64,000 nucleotides of DNA from Capnocytophaga stomatis (GTDB lineage: Bacteria; Bacteroidota; Bacteroidia; Flavobacteriales; Flavobacteriaceae): contig NZ_CP022387.1 in assembly GCF_002302635.1 (NCBI RefSeq), positions 1,550,001-1,614,000 of the forward strand, in the 5' to 3' direction. A program made the position numbers and the translations under genes. Of the stretch, positions 38,965-47,636 are shown in pieces; the stretch's first letter is position 1; each line of letters begins with the position of its first letter. The notes beneath the pieces are model-generated. The model searched no databases, was not told the DNA's origin, and saw only the letters and a list, made by a program, of their open reading frames with translations.

Positions 38965-39542
38965 AAAAATACTTTTTAATTTTAGCAATATTAATTTCAT
39001 CTCAATGTTTAGGGCAGGACGATAAATGTTTAGTACGAGATAATATCGGCATAAAATTTTTTGGTTTGAGTTTTCATCCGTTGGGAGAGAGGCAGAATGC
39101 TCATCTAATGCCTAATAAATTAGACAAAAATGCTTATTTTGTTCTGAATTTGGGAGCGATTATTTCTGCTGAAAAATTTGTTTATGAGAATATAAGTATA
39201 AAATTTGCACAAGGGATTTATGCCGATTGTGCAGTTCGGTTTGGCGGATTTTCGCATATCGGTATTCGCTTTAAAATTTTTGAAATACAGAAACATAAAT
39301 TATCAGGTGGTGTAGGTCCCACTTTGGTATTTCGTAAGAATTGGCAAAAATTAGAGGGCTATCATAATCCGAACGTATTTAAAGGAGGCAAAGACAGTCA
39401 GTGGCAATATTTGTTTTTGTGGTATGGCGGAGAATTTGAATACAAATATGCTTTGAATGAGCGATTTGACTTAACGACGTCCTTTGTACCTGGTTATCCT
39501 GATTTGATGAGCTTATCCTTTGGAGTAAATTATAATTTATAA
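38961..39542 (+). CDS. Outer-membrane beta-barrel protein inserted at the aspS 3' end
   Basis: The 193-residue protein has a signal peptide ([18 protein letters not shown]) and a mature part built of short amphipathic strands with many Gly and aromatic residues ([44 protein letters not shown]), ending [12 protein letters not shown]. This is the pattern of a small eight-strand outer-membrane barrel. I recognise no named family. It overlaps aspS by 4 bases, and the duplicated aspS end lies 58 bases after its stop, so it arrived together with, or was bracketed by, that duplication. Confidence 0.65.
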   Translation: MKKYFLILAILISSQCLGQDDKCLVRDNIGIKFFGLSFHPLGERQNAHLMPNKLDKNAYFVLNLGAIISAEKFVYENISIKFAQGIYADCAVRFGGFSHIGIRFKIFEIQKHKLSGGVGPTLVFRKNWQKLEGYHNPNVFKGGKDSQWQYLFLWYGGEFEYKYALNERFDLTTSFVPGYPDLMSLSFGVNYNL

Positions 39543-39600
39543 ATGTTCTTAGAAAAATTACCTTTTCAAGAAGTCTATATTCAATCTACAAGGATAACTT

Positions 39601-39760
39601 TTTCGGTTTTGATAGGTTGGTAGCCATTTTGGGAGGACAAGAAACCATCCGTGATTTTATAGCCTTCCCGAAAAACAACTCCGGACGCGATGTGATGATT
39701 GATGCACCCTCGCCAATTGACCCGGCACAGCTTGATGAATTGCATATCAGGCTGAAATAA
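39601..39760 (+). pseudogene. Second copy of the aspS 3' end
   Basis: These 160 bases match aspS 38805-38964 with nine differences, and every difference is silent (Asp GAC/GAT, Ser TCG/TCC, Gly GGT/GGA, Arg CGG/CGC, Leu TTA/CTG, stop TGA/TAA and similar). The upstream part of the gene is absent. The silent pattern says the fragment was recently part of a working aspS from a related but different strain. Confidence 0.88.
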
Positions 39761-39831
39761 CAAAGAAAAGATTTCGGCTATTTTATAGCCAAGCTTTCAT
39801 AGCGTAATGCTATACTCATATGATTTAGGTT

Positions 39832-39870
39832 GTTGCTGTCGTAGGGATACGGCAGCAACTTTTATTTTTA
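39832..39870 (+). terminator. Strong hairpin terminator after the aspS remnant
   Basis: A 12-bp stem from GTTGCTGTCGTA (39832-39843) and TACGGCAGCAAC (39848-39859) closes on a GGGA tetraloop and is followed by TTTTATTTTTA. It would terminate the original aspS transcript. Confidence 0.85.
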
Positions 39871-39963
39871 CGATAAGGCAAAATAGGCAATAGTACACGA
39901 TTTTCGATATGTAAAATTACAATTTTGATTACAAAAAAGTCTTCAGAAAGTTTCCGTATTATA

Positions 39964-40315
39964 ATAATAGTGCTATTTCTGTGATTTTAAAAAAGATTTC
40001 GGCTTGTTGTAGATACATTTTTTGATGTATAAAAAAGTATTAAATATGTCGTAGTTGTAATTTTTCAATATCTAAAAATATTTTAGTCTGTCGTAGTTGT
40101 ATTTTGGGTTGAATTAGTTTTTGCTTATGTTGTCGTAGTAGTATTTTATTAAGCTATAAAAATATTTTAGTCTGTCGTAGTGGTATTTTGGGTTGAAATA
40201 ATTTTGATTTACGTTATCGTATAGGTATTTTATCAAGCTATAAAAATATTTTAGTCTGTCGTAGTGGTATTTTGAGTTGAAATAATTTTGATTTACATTA
40301 TCGTAGAGGTATTTT
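39964..40315 (+). repeat. Nine-unit array with an exact 42-bp period
   Basis: The core TGTCGTAGNNGTATTTT recurs with its TAG (TAT in one unit) at 39968, 40010, 40052, 40094, 40136, 40178, 40220, 40262 and 40304, always 42 bp apart. The first two units are degenerate. From 40094 alternate units also share CTATAAAAATATTTTAGTC before the core, giving an 84-bp higher-order repeat. 42 bp is close to four helical turns. The whole stretch 39761-40519 contains no gene that I can support besides this array, the terminator before it and a promoter after it. Confidence 0.85.
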
Positions 40316-40406
40316 TATTATAAAAAATCTGAAATGAAGGAAGATAGAAACTTATTGTTGTTTATATTACTTTTTTAGATTTTTTCTTAAATATTTTATA
40401 AATAGT

Positions 40407-40437
40407 TTTCTTTCTGAAATATATTTTCATACATTTG
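40407..40437 (+). promoter_or_regulatory. Promoter for the DUF6261 gene
   Basis: TTTC (40407-40410), 19 bases, TACATTTG (40430-40437). The leader to ATG 40520 is about 75 bases. Confidence 0.55.
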
Positions 40438-40519
40438 TGGAGTAGATATTTCAATTTGAGGATTGAAAGTGTATAATTATAGTGTCTATTTTAATATTCT
40501 AATGTTTAAGAAGAAAATT

Positions 40520-41281
40520 ATGGAAAAGATAAACTTACAAAAATTAGAAGTATCGCGTTTGCAAAATGCGGAGTTCGGACAATTACTGACCCGATTGTTT
40601 GAAGATATTACCAAATCAGGGATTAATTTATCCGAAGATGAGGCAGTAAAAAGAGTTCTGGAAGATTTGAAAGACCGTTTGAATACGTACGACAAAGCGT
40701 TAGAGCAAACCTACTATAATGAGGAGTCTAAAAATTTGGCTCAGCTGGATAAAGTACGTGATGAGGATATGAAAGCCTTGCGTGCAAGTATTAAACCTTA
40801 CCGAGCGGCAAAGACAGAAGCCCAGAAAAATGCGTATCACAACCTGTCGATGTTATTAGCAAGCTACAAAGGTATTGAAACGCAAGCGTATGAAATACAA
40901 ACCAAGCGTCTGGCAACATTATTATCCTTGTTGAAGTCTGAAAAATATGCTAATGATGTTTCCGTATTAAAAATTTTATCTTTTGTTGAAGAGTTGGAAA
41001 AATCAAGTGCGGAATTTGATGCCGTTTTTGCAAATCGCTCACATAAAAACCTTGAAAAAACAACCTACAATATCAGGGCATTAAGAAAAGAGATGTCAGA
41101 TAACTACCGCAAGGTTTGTAACTATATTTTTACATCGGCAGAAATACGCAAATCAGATTTCCATATAAAAGCATTGGACGTAATTAACAACAGCAGAAAG
41201 TATTTTTCAGATGTGTTATCACGAAGAAATGCTCCACGTAAAGGTAACGAAAACAGTGGAATGGGAAAAATGGAGTCGTGA
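40520..41281 (+). CDS. DUF6261 family protein
   Basis: ATG 40520 (MEKINLQKLEVSRLQNAEFGQLL) is chosen over an in-frame TTG at 40463 because the family begins with this helix and the extra residues are not conserved-looking. The 253-residue product is almost wholly alpha-helical with charged heptads (about residues 60-110 and 160-220). It matches the DUF6261 type of Bacteroidota proteins, whose role is unknown. No signal peptide is present, so it should be cytoplasmic. The gene stands alone downstream of the 42-bp array. Confidence 0.7.
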   Translation: MEKINLQKLEVSRLQNAEFGQLLTRLFEDITKSGINLSEDEAVKRVLEDLKDRLNTYDKALEQTYYNEESKNLAQLDKVRDEDMKALRASIKPYRAAKTEAQKNAYHNLSMLLASYKGIETQAYEIQTKRLATLLSLLKSEKYANDVSVLKILSFVEELEKSSAEFDAVFANRSHKNLEKTTYNIRALRKEMSDNYRKVCNYIFTSAEIRKSDFHIKALDVINNSRKYFSDVLSRRNAPRKGNENSGMGKMES

Positions 41282-42022
41282 TAATTAAAATAACTTAAAA
41301 AATATTTTTAAAAAAGATTAATTTTGTATTATTGAATTTTTATGAATATAAAAGGTAAGTTTTTATTAGTTACACTATATTTGGTAAGTGCATATGTTTA
41401 CCCACAAAAGGTTATTGAAAAATTTTGGGATAATCATTCATTGATATTGGGAACAATTGAAAAGATAATATTAACAGATAGTACCACTGTTTTTCATTTT
41501 ATAAAAACAGCAAGGGAAGAAGAGGATACTTTTAAGCTACCTGAAAATCTTTTTATCTGGACAGAGTTAGATTCCTTACAATATGGATTACAAAAGGTAG
41601 AAGGAATTACTTATGATGAAATCCCGATGGAAAAAGGAAAACAAATTAAGTATCAATTATTTTTCGAACCATTACCAGAGACAAGTAAATCAGTTCAACT
41701 TGCCTATTATGAAGATAAAAATACCATAAAAGGATTTAAAAGAATAATTAGAGAAATTTCAGGCATAAATTCTTTGCAAAAATCGGATGATATTTCAGAA
41801 TCAGAGTCGATATTTTCAAAGCTTTCTTTTGAAAAAGCATTAAAAAAAGCAAAAGAAGAGGATAAAAAAATATTGCTTTTCTTTTATGATACTTATTTTT
41901 CCGATTATAAAGTATTTGAAGATTGTATTTTTATTAATAAAGATGTAAAAGCAAAGCTTCAGGAAAAGTACATCGTGTTAAAAATGAATACAAACAGAAA
42001 GGAGGCAAACCTTTTAGATAAA

Positions 42023-42916
42023 AAACTTGTTTAAACTTTTCGAATAAATGTTAGTATAATCCCTAGATACAACATAGCCATCCAAGTTGTGTTTAGGGTT
42101 TCATATCTTATAATCAATCCTTTAAAACCATCAAGCCACGCAAAACTTCTCTCTATTTTAAACCGATTTTTATATAATTCTTCGTCAAAATAAATATTTT
42201 CATTTTGTCCATTTCTGGGATTTTGTTTGATATTAGGTATTATTTCTTTTTCCTGTAAAAAACTTTTTAAGTCTCGGCTATCAAAACCTGCATCTGCATT
42301 GACAAACAAGCCTTTATGCTCTATTTTCGCTTCCTCCAAAAGATTCAAAATCTCTTTTAAAACAAAGTCTATATTATTCAAATCGTGATGATTACCGGAT
42401 TTTGGACTACCCATTGCTAAAATTTGCCCCAAATTATCACACAGAAAGATAGAATTCGTGGTCTTTGACTTTTTTCTTAACTGATAACCAACAGATTGTC
42501 CTCCCATTCGACATCGAGTATGACTACCATCAAGTTGGACGCTTGATAAATCTAATTTTCTCCGATTCTCAAGCAACAAATTAAGCCAAATTCGCTTAAA
42601 ACTACCATCTTTACTCCATTTATTGAAATAATAATAGACTGTTTGATAGCTTATTTTTTGGTCTTTAAAATACACTTCTACCGGAAGTTCCCTCCACTGG
42701 CAACCTGTTTTTAATCGTTTGACTATCAGAAGAAAAATTAATGATAAATCAAATTTTGTTTTAAATCCTCTTTTTCCAATACTCAAATGGGAAATAATCC
42801 ATTTTTTTATTATATCTTTGCTCAAAGTTCCTTGATTTTCATTTTGTTATGCAAAACAAAAATGCTAAAAATTCTTGGAACTTTTAATTTTCCTCTTAAA
42901 AAGTTTAGACAGGTTT
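42023..42916 (-). mobile_element. IS5-family insertion sequence, copy B
   Basis: The 894-bp element is in the opposite orientation to copy A, with the same 18-bp inverted ends and a 3-bp AAA target duplication (42020-42022 and 42917-42919). Removal restores the reading frame of the interrupted gene. The encoded transposase is identical to that of copy A. Confidence 0.93.
42031..42825 (-). CDS. IS5-family transposase, copy B
   Basis: The 264-residue DDE transposase is identical in sequence to the one at 33823-34617, again with a TTG start, a DUF4096-like N-terminal region and the acidic residues in LDGSH, NADAGFDS and KIERSFAWL. It cuts and joins the 18-bp ends of its own element. Identity of the two copies points to very recent transposition. 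Confidence 0.93.
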   Translation of the reverse strand: MSKDIIKKWIISHLSIGKRGFKTKFDLSLIFLLIVKRLKTGCQWRELPVEVYFKDQKISYQTVYYYFNKWSKDGSFKRIWLNLLLENRRKLDLSSVQLDGSHTRCRMGGQSVGYQLRKKSKTTNSIFLCDNLGQILAMGSPKSGNHHDLNNIDFVLKEILNLLEEAKIEHKGLFVNADAGFDSRDLKSFLQEKEIIPNIKQNPRNGQNENIYFDEELYKNRFKIERSFAWLDGFKGLIIRYETLNTTWMAMLYLGIILTFIRKV

Positions 42917-43620
42917 AAAGTTTACCCAGGAAGAGGTATGCGAAAACTAATTATTTTATCATCCGATGGGACTTTGATTAATAATTATTCAGGAGATATA
43001 AAGGTAAAGGACTTTTTAAGATTTATTGAACTTGAAAAATTACAGGAAGAGAAGATATTTAAAACGTCTCACTCTAAAATGCTTTGGTTTCGTTTAGGAG
43101 CCAGAGTTATGTTAATGAATAGCTATATTTCAGATTATTCATCAAGAATGCGGACTTCTGTTTCATCGGATATTTATTTATCAACTACGTTTAATGGTTG
43201 GTATTTTTTTCGAACAGGGCTTGGATTTTCATCAAAAGGAAGTTGCGATACTCCAATTAATTACTTGAAAATGCCTTTGGAGTTTGGTGTAGCCCTTCAT
43301 AAAGGATATTTATTTGATTCGCCATTTACTTTACGTGTTGTGGGAGGACCTTATTACTCTTTACGCGTTAATAAAAGCAATTTGGGTATCGCAAAAAGTG
43401 ATTATGGTTTTCGTTTTGCATTAGCTCCAAACATAGGAGAACATAGTGAGTTGTCCTTATCGTTGTATTATGATTATGGTGTAAAGGATTTGTTTAAAAA
43501 CATAAAAGGTTTTCAGCGTAATCATTCTTTTGGAATTGGTATAAGCTTAACAATGTAGTATTTTACCTTTAAAATATATTTAAAGTTGTAATGTAATTTA
43601 ATTTTTTCATTGATGAGAAA

Positions 43621-43654
43621 AGGGTTGTCTCTGTTTTAGGGACAACCTTTTTTG
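43621..43654 (+). terminator. Terminator after the split gene
   Basis: GGTTGTC (43623-43629) pairs with GACAACC (43641-43647), followed by TTTTTTG. Confidence 0.75.
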
Positions 43655-43786
43655 TAAAAAGATGAATTTTTTCCAACCTTAGTATTATTTTTTTCGTTTA
43701 TAGTTGCAAAGAGCCTTTCAGAAGGGCAAAATAAGTTTATAAAGAAATGAAATAAGAAAGAAAGCAAATAGAATTACTTAGCAGGA

Positions 43787-44350
43787 ATGTCAAAAAGTAT
43801 AAAAATAAAAACAGATAAGAAGTATCTCATTGAAAGAGCCAAGCAAAACGACCGTTTAGCACAAAAGGAACTTTATGAAGCGTATGCGTCATCTCTGTTA
43901 AGCGTGTGCCGTTTGTACATCAATGATTTACATTTTGCTGAAGATGTTCTGTTAAAAGCTTTCTTCAAAATTTTCACACATTTGAAGGATTACAAAGAAC
44001 AAGAGCATCTGTATGCTTGGATGCGACGCATCACGGTAAATGAATGCATTGATTTTTTGAGAAGCAAAACCCAAAAGGTAGTTTATTCGGACTGGGAAAA
44101 TTCCTACGATGACACAGAAGAAATATCCAGCGAGCAATTATTTGAGCAAGAATACTTGCAGGCATTTATCGACGAACTACCATCGGGTTGCAAAATGGTC
44201 TTCAACTTATACGTATTTGAAGATTATAGCCATAAGGAAATTGCAGAAGAATTAGGTATCTCGGAAGGGACATCCAAATCGCAATTGGCATACAGCAAGA
44301 AGTTATTGAAAGAAAAACTCACCAACAAAAAATATAATTATGCAAAATGA
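43787..44350 (+). CDS. ECF-type RNA polymerase sigma factor
   Basis: The 187-residue protein has region 2 (LIERAKQNDRLAQKELYEAYASSL, HFAEDVLLKAFFKIFTHL, YAWMRRITVNECIDFLR) and region 4 (LPSGCKMVFNLYVFEDYSHKEIAEELGISEGTSKSQLAYSKKLL). This is the usual build of an extracytoplasmic-function sigma factor. Region 4.2 is the -35-type recognition helix. The next gene starts inside its last codons and encodes a single-span membrane protein, the classical anti-sigma position, so the pair is probably a signal-sensing unit. Confidence 0.92.
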   Translation: MSKSIKIKTDKKYLIERAKQNDRLAQKELYEAYASSLLSVCRLYINDLHFAEDVLLKAFFKIFTHLKDYKEQEHLYAWMRRITVNECIDFLRSKTQKVVYSDWENSYDDTEEISSEQLFEQEYLQAFIDELPSGCKMVFNLYVFEDYSHKEIAEELGISEGTSKSQLAYSKKLLKEKLTNKKYNYAK

Positions 44351-45116
44351 TTGGAAAAATAATATAAAAGATACATTTGAAAATAGAGAGATTGAGGCTA
44401 CGCCGGAGTTATGGAATCAGTTGGAATCCCAATTGGATAACCATTATACAAGAAACAAAAATCGGAAACAGTCGCACTATATTGTTTTATCAGTAGCAGC
44501 ATCTTTTTTAACAACAATAATACTGTACAATCAACATTTCTTTAATCAGAAAAACCCAACAAAGGGATATGTAATTGTGAAAAATAATTCAGAATCCTTG
44601 AAAAGGAATCCCGCTGAGGATTTTCAATTTAAAAATATTCAGGAAAATACTTCCGAAACGGTTATTGAAAATTCAATTGCTTTGGAAAAGAACTACACTA
44701 AGAATAACAAATATGTAGTCAATGAGGAAGAGCCTCCCAATCGGGATAAATTGAAAGAAATATCGGAAGATGAAATCATTTCGGATTCGGAAAAATATGT
44801 AGATGAGGTTCTGGGTGACTTTTCTTCCGAGAATATATTTCTGGCACTTCAAGAAGATGTTCTCTTTGAGCAACGTGTTGATAGTATCTTCCAAGCGATG
44901 TACTTTACTAATATCAATCCTGATGAATTGCTATTGGTTGCATCATCGGAAGCCAAGCTGAATAAGTATATAGAAGAAAATTTGGATACCGAAAAGATAC
45001 TTTCAGATATTGAGAAGTCTGATTTTAAGTACAGAGCTCGTTTGTTTTTTGACAGAGTCAATGATGAATACGACAAATTAAGGATAGCATTTCATCATAT
45101 GAAAAAGAATAACTAA
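44340..45116 (+). CDS. Putative membrane anti-sigma factor
   Basis: The 258-residue protein overlaps the sigma gene by 11 bases. The first 40 residues (WKNNIKDTFENREIEATPELWNQLESQL) form a cytoplasmic, acidic helical segment of the type that binds sigma factors in Bacteroidota. One membrane segment follows (about residues 45-62, YIVLSVAASFLTTIIL), then a long acidic, low-complexity region outside. There is no zinc-binding anti-sigma (HxxxCxxC) motif. Anti-sigma function is inferred from position and topology. A 19-base gap separates it from the outer-membrane gene, completing a sigma/anti-sigma/target cassette. Confidence 0.65.
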   Translation: MQNDWKNNIKDTFENREIEATPELWNQLESQLDNHYTRNKNRKQSHYIVLSVAASFLTTIILYNQHFFNQKNPTKGYVIVKNNSESLKRNPAEDFQFKNIQENTSETVIENSIALEKNYTKNNKYVVNEEEPPNRDKLKEISEDEIISDSEKYVDEVLGDFSSENIFLALQEDVLFEQRVDSIFQAMYFTNINPDELLLVASSEAKLNKYIEENLDTEKILSDIEKSDFKYRARLFFDRVNDEYDKLRIAFHHMKKNN

Positions 45117-45134
45117 TTTTTAAATATACAGTTT

Positions 45135-46361
45135 ATGAGAATATTACATAGTATTTTATTTATCTTCCTGCTTTTTCCGGGAACGATTGTTGGGCAAGAT
45201 GATTATGATAAGAAAATCCGAGAATCAAAAGAAAGGATAGATTCTATCATCAGCAAAGAAAGAAAATTACTTACCGAGAAGATTATAGTAATCGACAGAA
45301 TGGTTAAGAATAAAGAAATATCCGAATACACCGCCAACAAAATGAAAAGAGACCTTTCTTCACAAACAAAAGACAGTATTCAGAACAAAATCAAGAAAGA
45401 AAGGAACAAAATTATAGTCCTGCTAAAAGAAAAGAGAGAGGTGCAGAAAAAAGTTATCGAGGAAAAGTTAGCAAAACAGGATTCTATTTACAAATATAAC
45501 AATACTAATCTTGAAAGAGAGCTTGAAATGGCAGTGAAAAAGCTGGATTCATTATTTGCCACCGAATCGGAGGCTCCTGTTGATGTGATTTCAGATGATA
45601 GCGATAGTAAATATCAAGATGGTGTTAATAACGGAATTCAGGATATAAATATTTTGGGTTTGGTAAGGATAACCAAAAATGGAGGAGAGGAAGAAAGGAC
45701 AGAAATTAATATATTTCCAACTCCCAAAAGGTCAAAACGTACCATTTCAGGCTCGCACATAGCTTTAGGATTCCATACACTGAACAGTGCGGGGAACTTC
45801 GGAAGTGATAAATTCAAAGTTTGGGGATCAAAATCCTTCGAAATAGGTGGAGGCAGAAGTACAAGGATATTCAAAAACAGTGAATTACTTCGTGTTAACT
45901 ATGGCTACTCCTTTATGTTCAATAAATTAAAAATGAAAGGTGATGATTACTTTGTAAATAAAGATGGAGTAACTTCAATACAGCCATATCCTTTTGATAC
46001 GTATAAGTCTAAGTTTCGGGCAACCTATTTAATACTTCCGGTTAGCTTGGAATTAAATCTGGGAGGGTATTATGACTACAAAGAAAGAGAGTACAACAGA
46101 GGATTCCGATTGGGTATAGGTGCATATGTGGGCGGATTATTAACAGGCAAGCAGAAAGTAAAGTATTACAACGAAAACGGAAAAAGAAGCAAGGATGTTA
46201 GCTATAACAAATTAAGCACCAATGATTGGGTGTACGGATTGTCGGCACATATTGGTTATAGAAATAAAGCTATTTATGCAAAATATAGTCTTGTTCCGCT
46301 TTTCAGAAATAATCCGGTAAATGAATACCCGCTTTCTTTCGGTATTCGTTGGGGATTATAG
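45135..46361 (+). CDS. Outer-membrane protein with periplasmic coiled coil
   Basis: The 408-residue protein has a signal peptide (ILHSILFIFLLFPGTIVGQ). A strongly charged coiled coil follows at about residues 22-140 (SKERKLLTEKIIVIDRMVKNK, KKERNKIIVLLKEKREVQKK). The C-terminal beta-barrel starts near residue 205 (HIALGFHTLNSAGNFG, GYSFMFNKLKMKGDD) and ends with YPLSFGIRWGL, a typical final barrel strand. It is the last gene of the sigma cassette and may be the effector controlled by it. A similar coiled-coil/barrel architecture is often encoded after ECF sigma genes in Bacteroidota; ligand and role are unknown. Confidence 0.7.
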   Translation: MRILHSILFIFLLFPGTIVGQDDYDKKIRESKERIDSIISKERKLLTEKIIVIDRMVKNKEISEYTANKMKRDLSSQTKDSIQNKIKKERNKIIVLLKEKREVQKKVIEEKLAKQDSIYKYNNTNLERELEMAVKKLDSLFATESEAPVDVISDDSDSKYQDGVNNGIQDINILGLVRITKNGGEEERTEINIFPTPKRSKRTISGSHIALGFHTLNSAGNFGSDKFKVWGSKSFEIGGGRSTRIFKNSELLRVNYGYSFMFNKLKMKGDDYFVNKDGVTSIQPYPFDTYKSKFRATYLILPVSLELNLGGYYDYKEREYNRGFRLGIGAYVGGLLTGKQKVKYYNENGKRSKDVSYNKLSTNDWVYGLSAHIGYRNKAIYAKYSLVPLFRNNPVNEYPLSFGIRWGL

Positions 46362-46395
46362 CAAGATGGTGTTTACAAATTATATAATTTATGTC

Positions 46396-46428
46396 AGAAG
46401 AGGAATAAATGTTCCTCTTCTTTTTTGT
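46396..46428 (+). terminator. Terminator of the sigma cassette
   Basis: GAAGAGGAA pairs with TTCCTCTTC, followed by TTTTTTG. Confidence 0.8.
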
Positions 46429-46436
46429 TTTCAGAA

Positions 46437-46468
46437 ATTGTTAAGCTAACGGAAAAGAATTATTTTTG
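46437..46468 (+). promoter_or_regulatory. Promoter for dtd and the TatD gene
   Basis: ATTG (46437-46440), 20 bases, TATTTTTG (46461-46468), 43 bases before the start of dtd. Confidence 0.6.
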
Positions 46469-46511
46469 TCACTGAAAATAATTGAATCAAAAAAGTAAGT
46501 AAGAAATACAG

Positions 46512-46964
46512 ATGAGAGTAGTAATACAACGTGTATCGGAGGCTTCTGTGGTGATTGAAAATAAAATAGCGTCAAAAATTAACAAAGGATTGTTGATTTT
46601 AGTTGGCATAGAGGAAGCTGACACGGAAGAAGATGTGAAATGGCTTTCGGCAAAGGTGGCAAGTCTCCGCATTTTTGATGATGAAAATGGCGTGATGAAT
46701 TTATCTGTCAAAGATATCGATGGCGAAGTTATTGTAGTTTCGCAATTTACCTTGCACGCTTCTACTAAAAAAGGAAACAGACCAAGTTACATCAAAGCAG
46801 CCAAGCCCGATATTTCAGTGCCCTTGTACGAGGGGTTTGTAAGGCAGTTACAAAATGATTTGGGCAAAGAAATAGGCACGGGAGAGTTCGGAGCAGATAT
46901 GAAAGTGAATTTATGCAACGATGGTCCCGTAACGATTATCATAGACACCAAAAATAGAGAATGA
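46512..46964 (+). CDS. dtd: D-aminoacyl-tRNA deacylase
   Basis: The 150-residue protein has the DTD landmarks: MRVVIQRVSEASVVIE, the SQFTLHASTKKGNRPSY block near residues 77-94 and the C-terminal Gly-cisPro-type motif NDGPVTIIIDT. It removes D-amino acids and mischarged glycine from tRNA, a proofreading step in the cytoplasm. The length is standard. Its stop overlaps the start of the TatD-like gene (ATGA). Confidence 0.97.
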   Translation: MRVVIQRVSEASVVIENKIASKINKGLLILVGIEEADTEEDVKWLSAKVASLRIFDDENGVMNLSVKDIDGEVIVVSQFTLHASTKKGNRPSYIKAAKPDISVPLYEGFVRQLQNDLGKEIGTGEFGADMKVNLCNDGPVTIIIDTKNRE

Positions 46965-47572
46965 AATTTTTAGATGTACATTCGCACAAGCAGAAATCTT
47001 CCTACGATACCATCGTTATAAAGAATGAATATCCGCTTACAGCCCAAACCGATGATTTGTTCTCTGTTGGGATTCATCCTTGGTTTCTGGAGGATTGGCA
47101 CAAACAGTGGGAAACGCTTGTTAATGTAGCCAAACATCCTAATTGTGTTGCCATTGGCGAATGTGGCTTGGACAAAAACGTCTCAGAAAGCTTGGAATTG
47201 CAAGAAATCATCTTTGAAAAGCATATACAATTGTCAGAGACGCTGAAAAAGCCTCTCATCATCCATTGCGTAAAAGCATACAGCGAATTGATAGCCTTAA
47301 AAAAGAAATTCCAACCGCATCAAATCTGGATTTTACACGGATTTAATAAAAACCAATCTGTGGCAGAGATGCTTCTGCAGAAAGGAATATGTCTTTCTTT
47401 CGGGAAAGAATTGCTTACAAACGAGAAATTACAAAATGTATTCAGGACAATTCCTGAAGGAAGTTATTTTTTTGAAACAGATGATTCGGATATCAATATT
47501 TCAGAAATATACAAAAAAGCACAAGAGCTAAAAGGAGAGATTAAAATTTTTACAGAAAAACTATTTTTATAA
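46961..47572 (+). CDS. TatD-family hydrolase (short form)
   Basis: The 203-residue protein starts with the metal-binding FLDVHSHKQK (His7 and His9). It also has SVGIHPWF, the glutamate in IGECGLDKNV, FEKHIQLSETLKKPLIIHCVKAY and a late FETDDSD, which together form the TatD metal-dependent hydrolase site (DNase or related phosphoesterase). It is about 50 residues shorter than E. coli TatD (260 residues), a short form that seems usual in flavobacteria. It overlaps dtd by 4 bases, so both enzymes are cotranscribed. Confidence 0.87.
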   Translation: MKFLDVHSHKQKSSYDTIVIKNEYPLTAQTDDLFSVGIHPWFLEDWHKQWETLVNVAKHPNCVAIGECGLDKNVSESLELQEIIFEKHIQLSETLKKPLIIHCVKAYSELIALKKKFQPHQIWILHGFNKNQSVAEMLLQKGICLSFGKELLTNEKLQNVFRTIPEGSYFFETDDSDINISEIYKKAQELKGEIKIFTEKLFL

Positions 47573-47636
47573 TGATTTGATAATCAGTAATTGTTTTTGT
47601 TTTTGAAGAAAAATTGTACAAATTTGCAAGATTTAT

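Larger units (their letters stand above)
41342..43558 (+). pseudogene. Thioredoxin-like plus beta-barrel gene split by an IS
   Basis: The 5' part (41342-42022) encodes a signal peptide (ending VYPQ), an unknown beta-rich domain and the first half of a thioredoxin-like fold (FEKALKKAKEEDKKILLFFY, without a CxxC). The 3' part (42920-43558) continues in the same frame once the IS and one AAA target copy are removed. Across the junction the protein reads NLLDK, then VYPGRGMRKLIILSSDGT, which is the normal strand-turn-strand end of a thioredoxin fold. It then goes on into about 150 residues of outer-membrane barrel (FFRTGLGFSSKG, FGIGISLTM). The ancestral product had 439 residues. The 42875 ATG start of the right half lies inside the IS and is not a real gene start. 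Confidence 0.85.

Noticed and set aside
39964-40315. A CRISPR array
   Set aside because: The 42-bp pitch has only about 15 conserved bases, the between-core sequence is also partly repeated (84-bp alternation), and there is no cas gene nearby; true arrays have long identical repeats with unrelated spacers.
40463-40519. TTG 40463 as start of the DUF6261 protein
   Set aside because: The extra 19 residues are not like the family; ATG 40520 is preferred.
33732-42916. A composite transposon carrying the island
   Set aside because: The two IS copies each have their own target duplication (ATA and AAA), so they inserted separately; a composite unit would show one duplication around the whole.
42875-43558. 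A separate 227-residue gene starting at 42875
   Set aside because: Its first 14 codons belong to the IS end; it is the right half of the interrupted gene starting at 41342.
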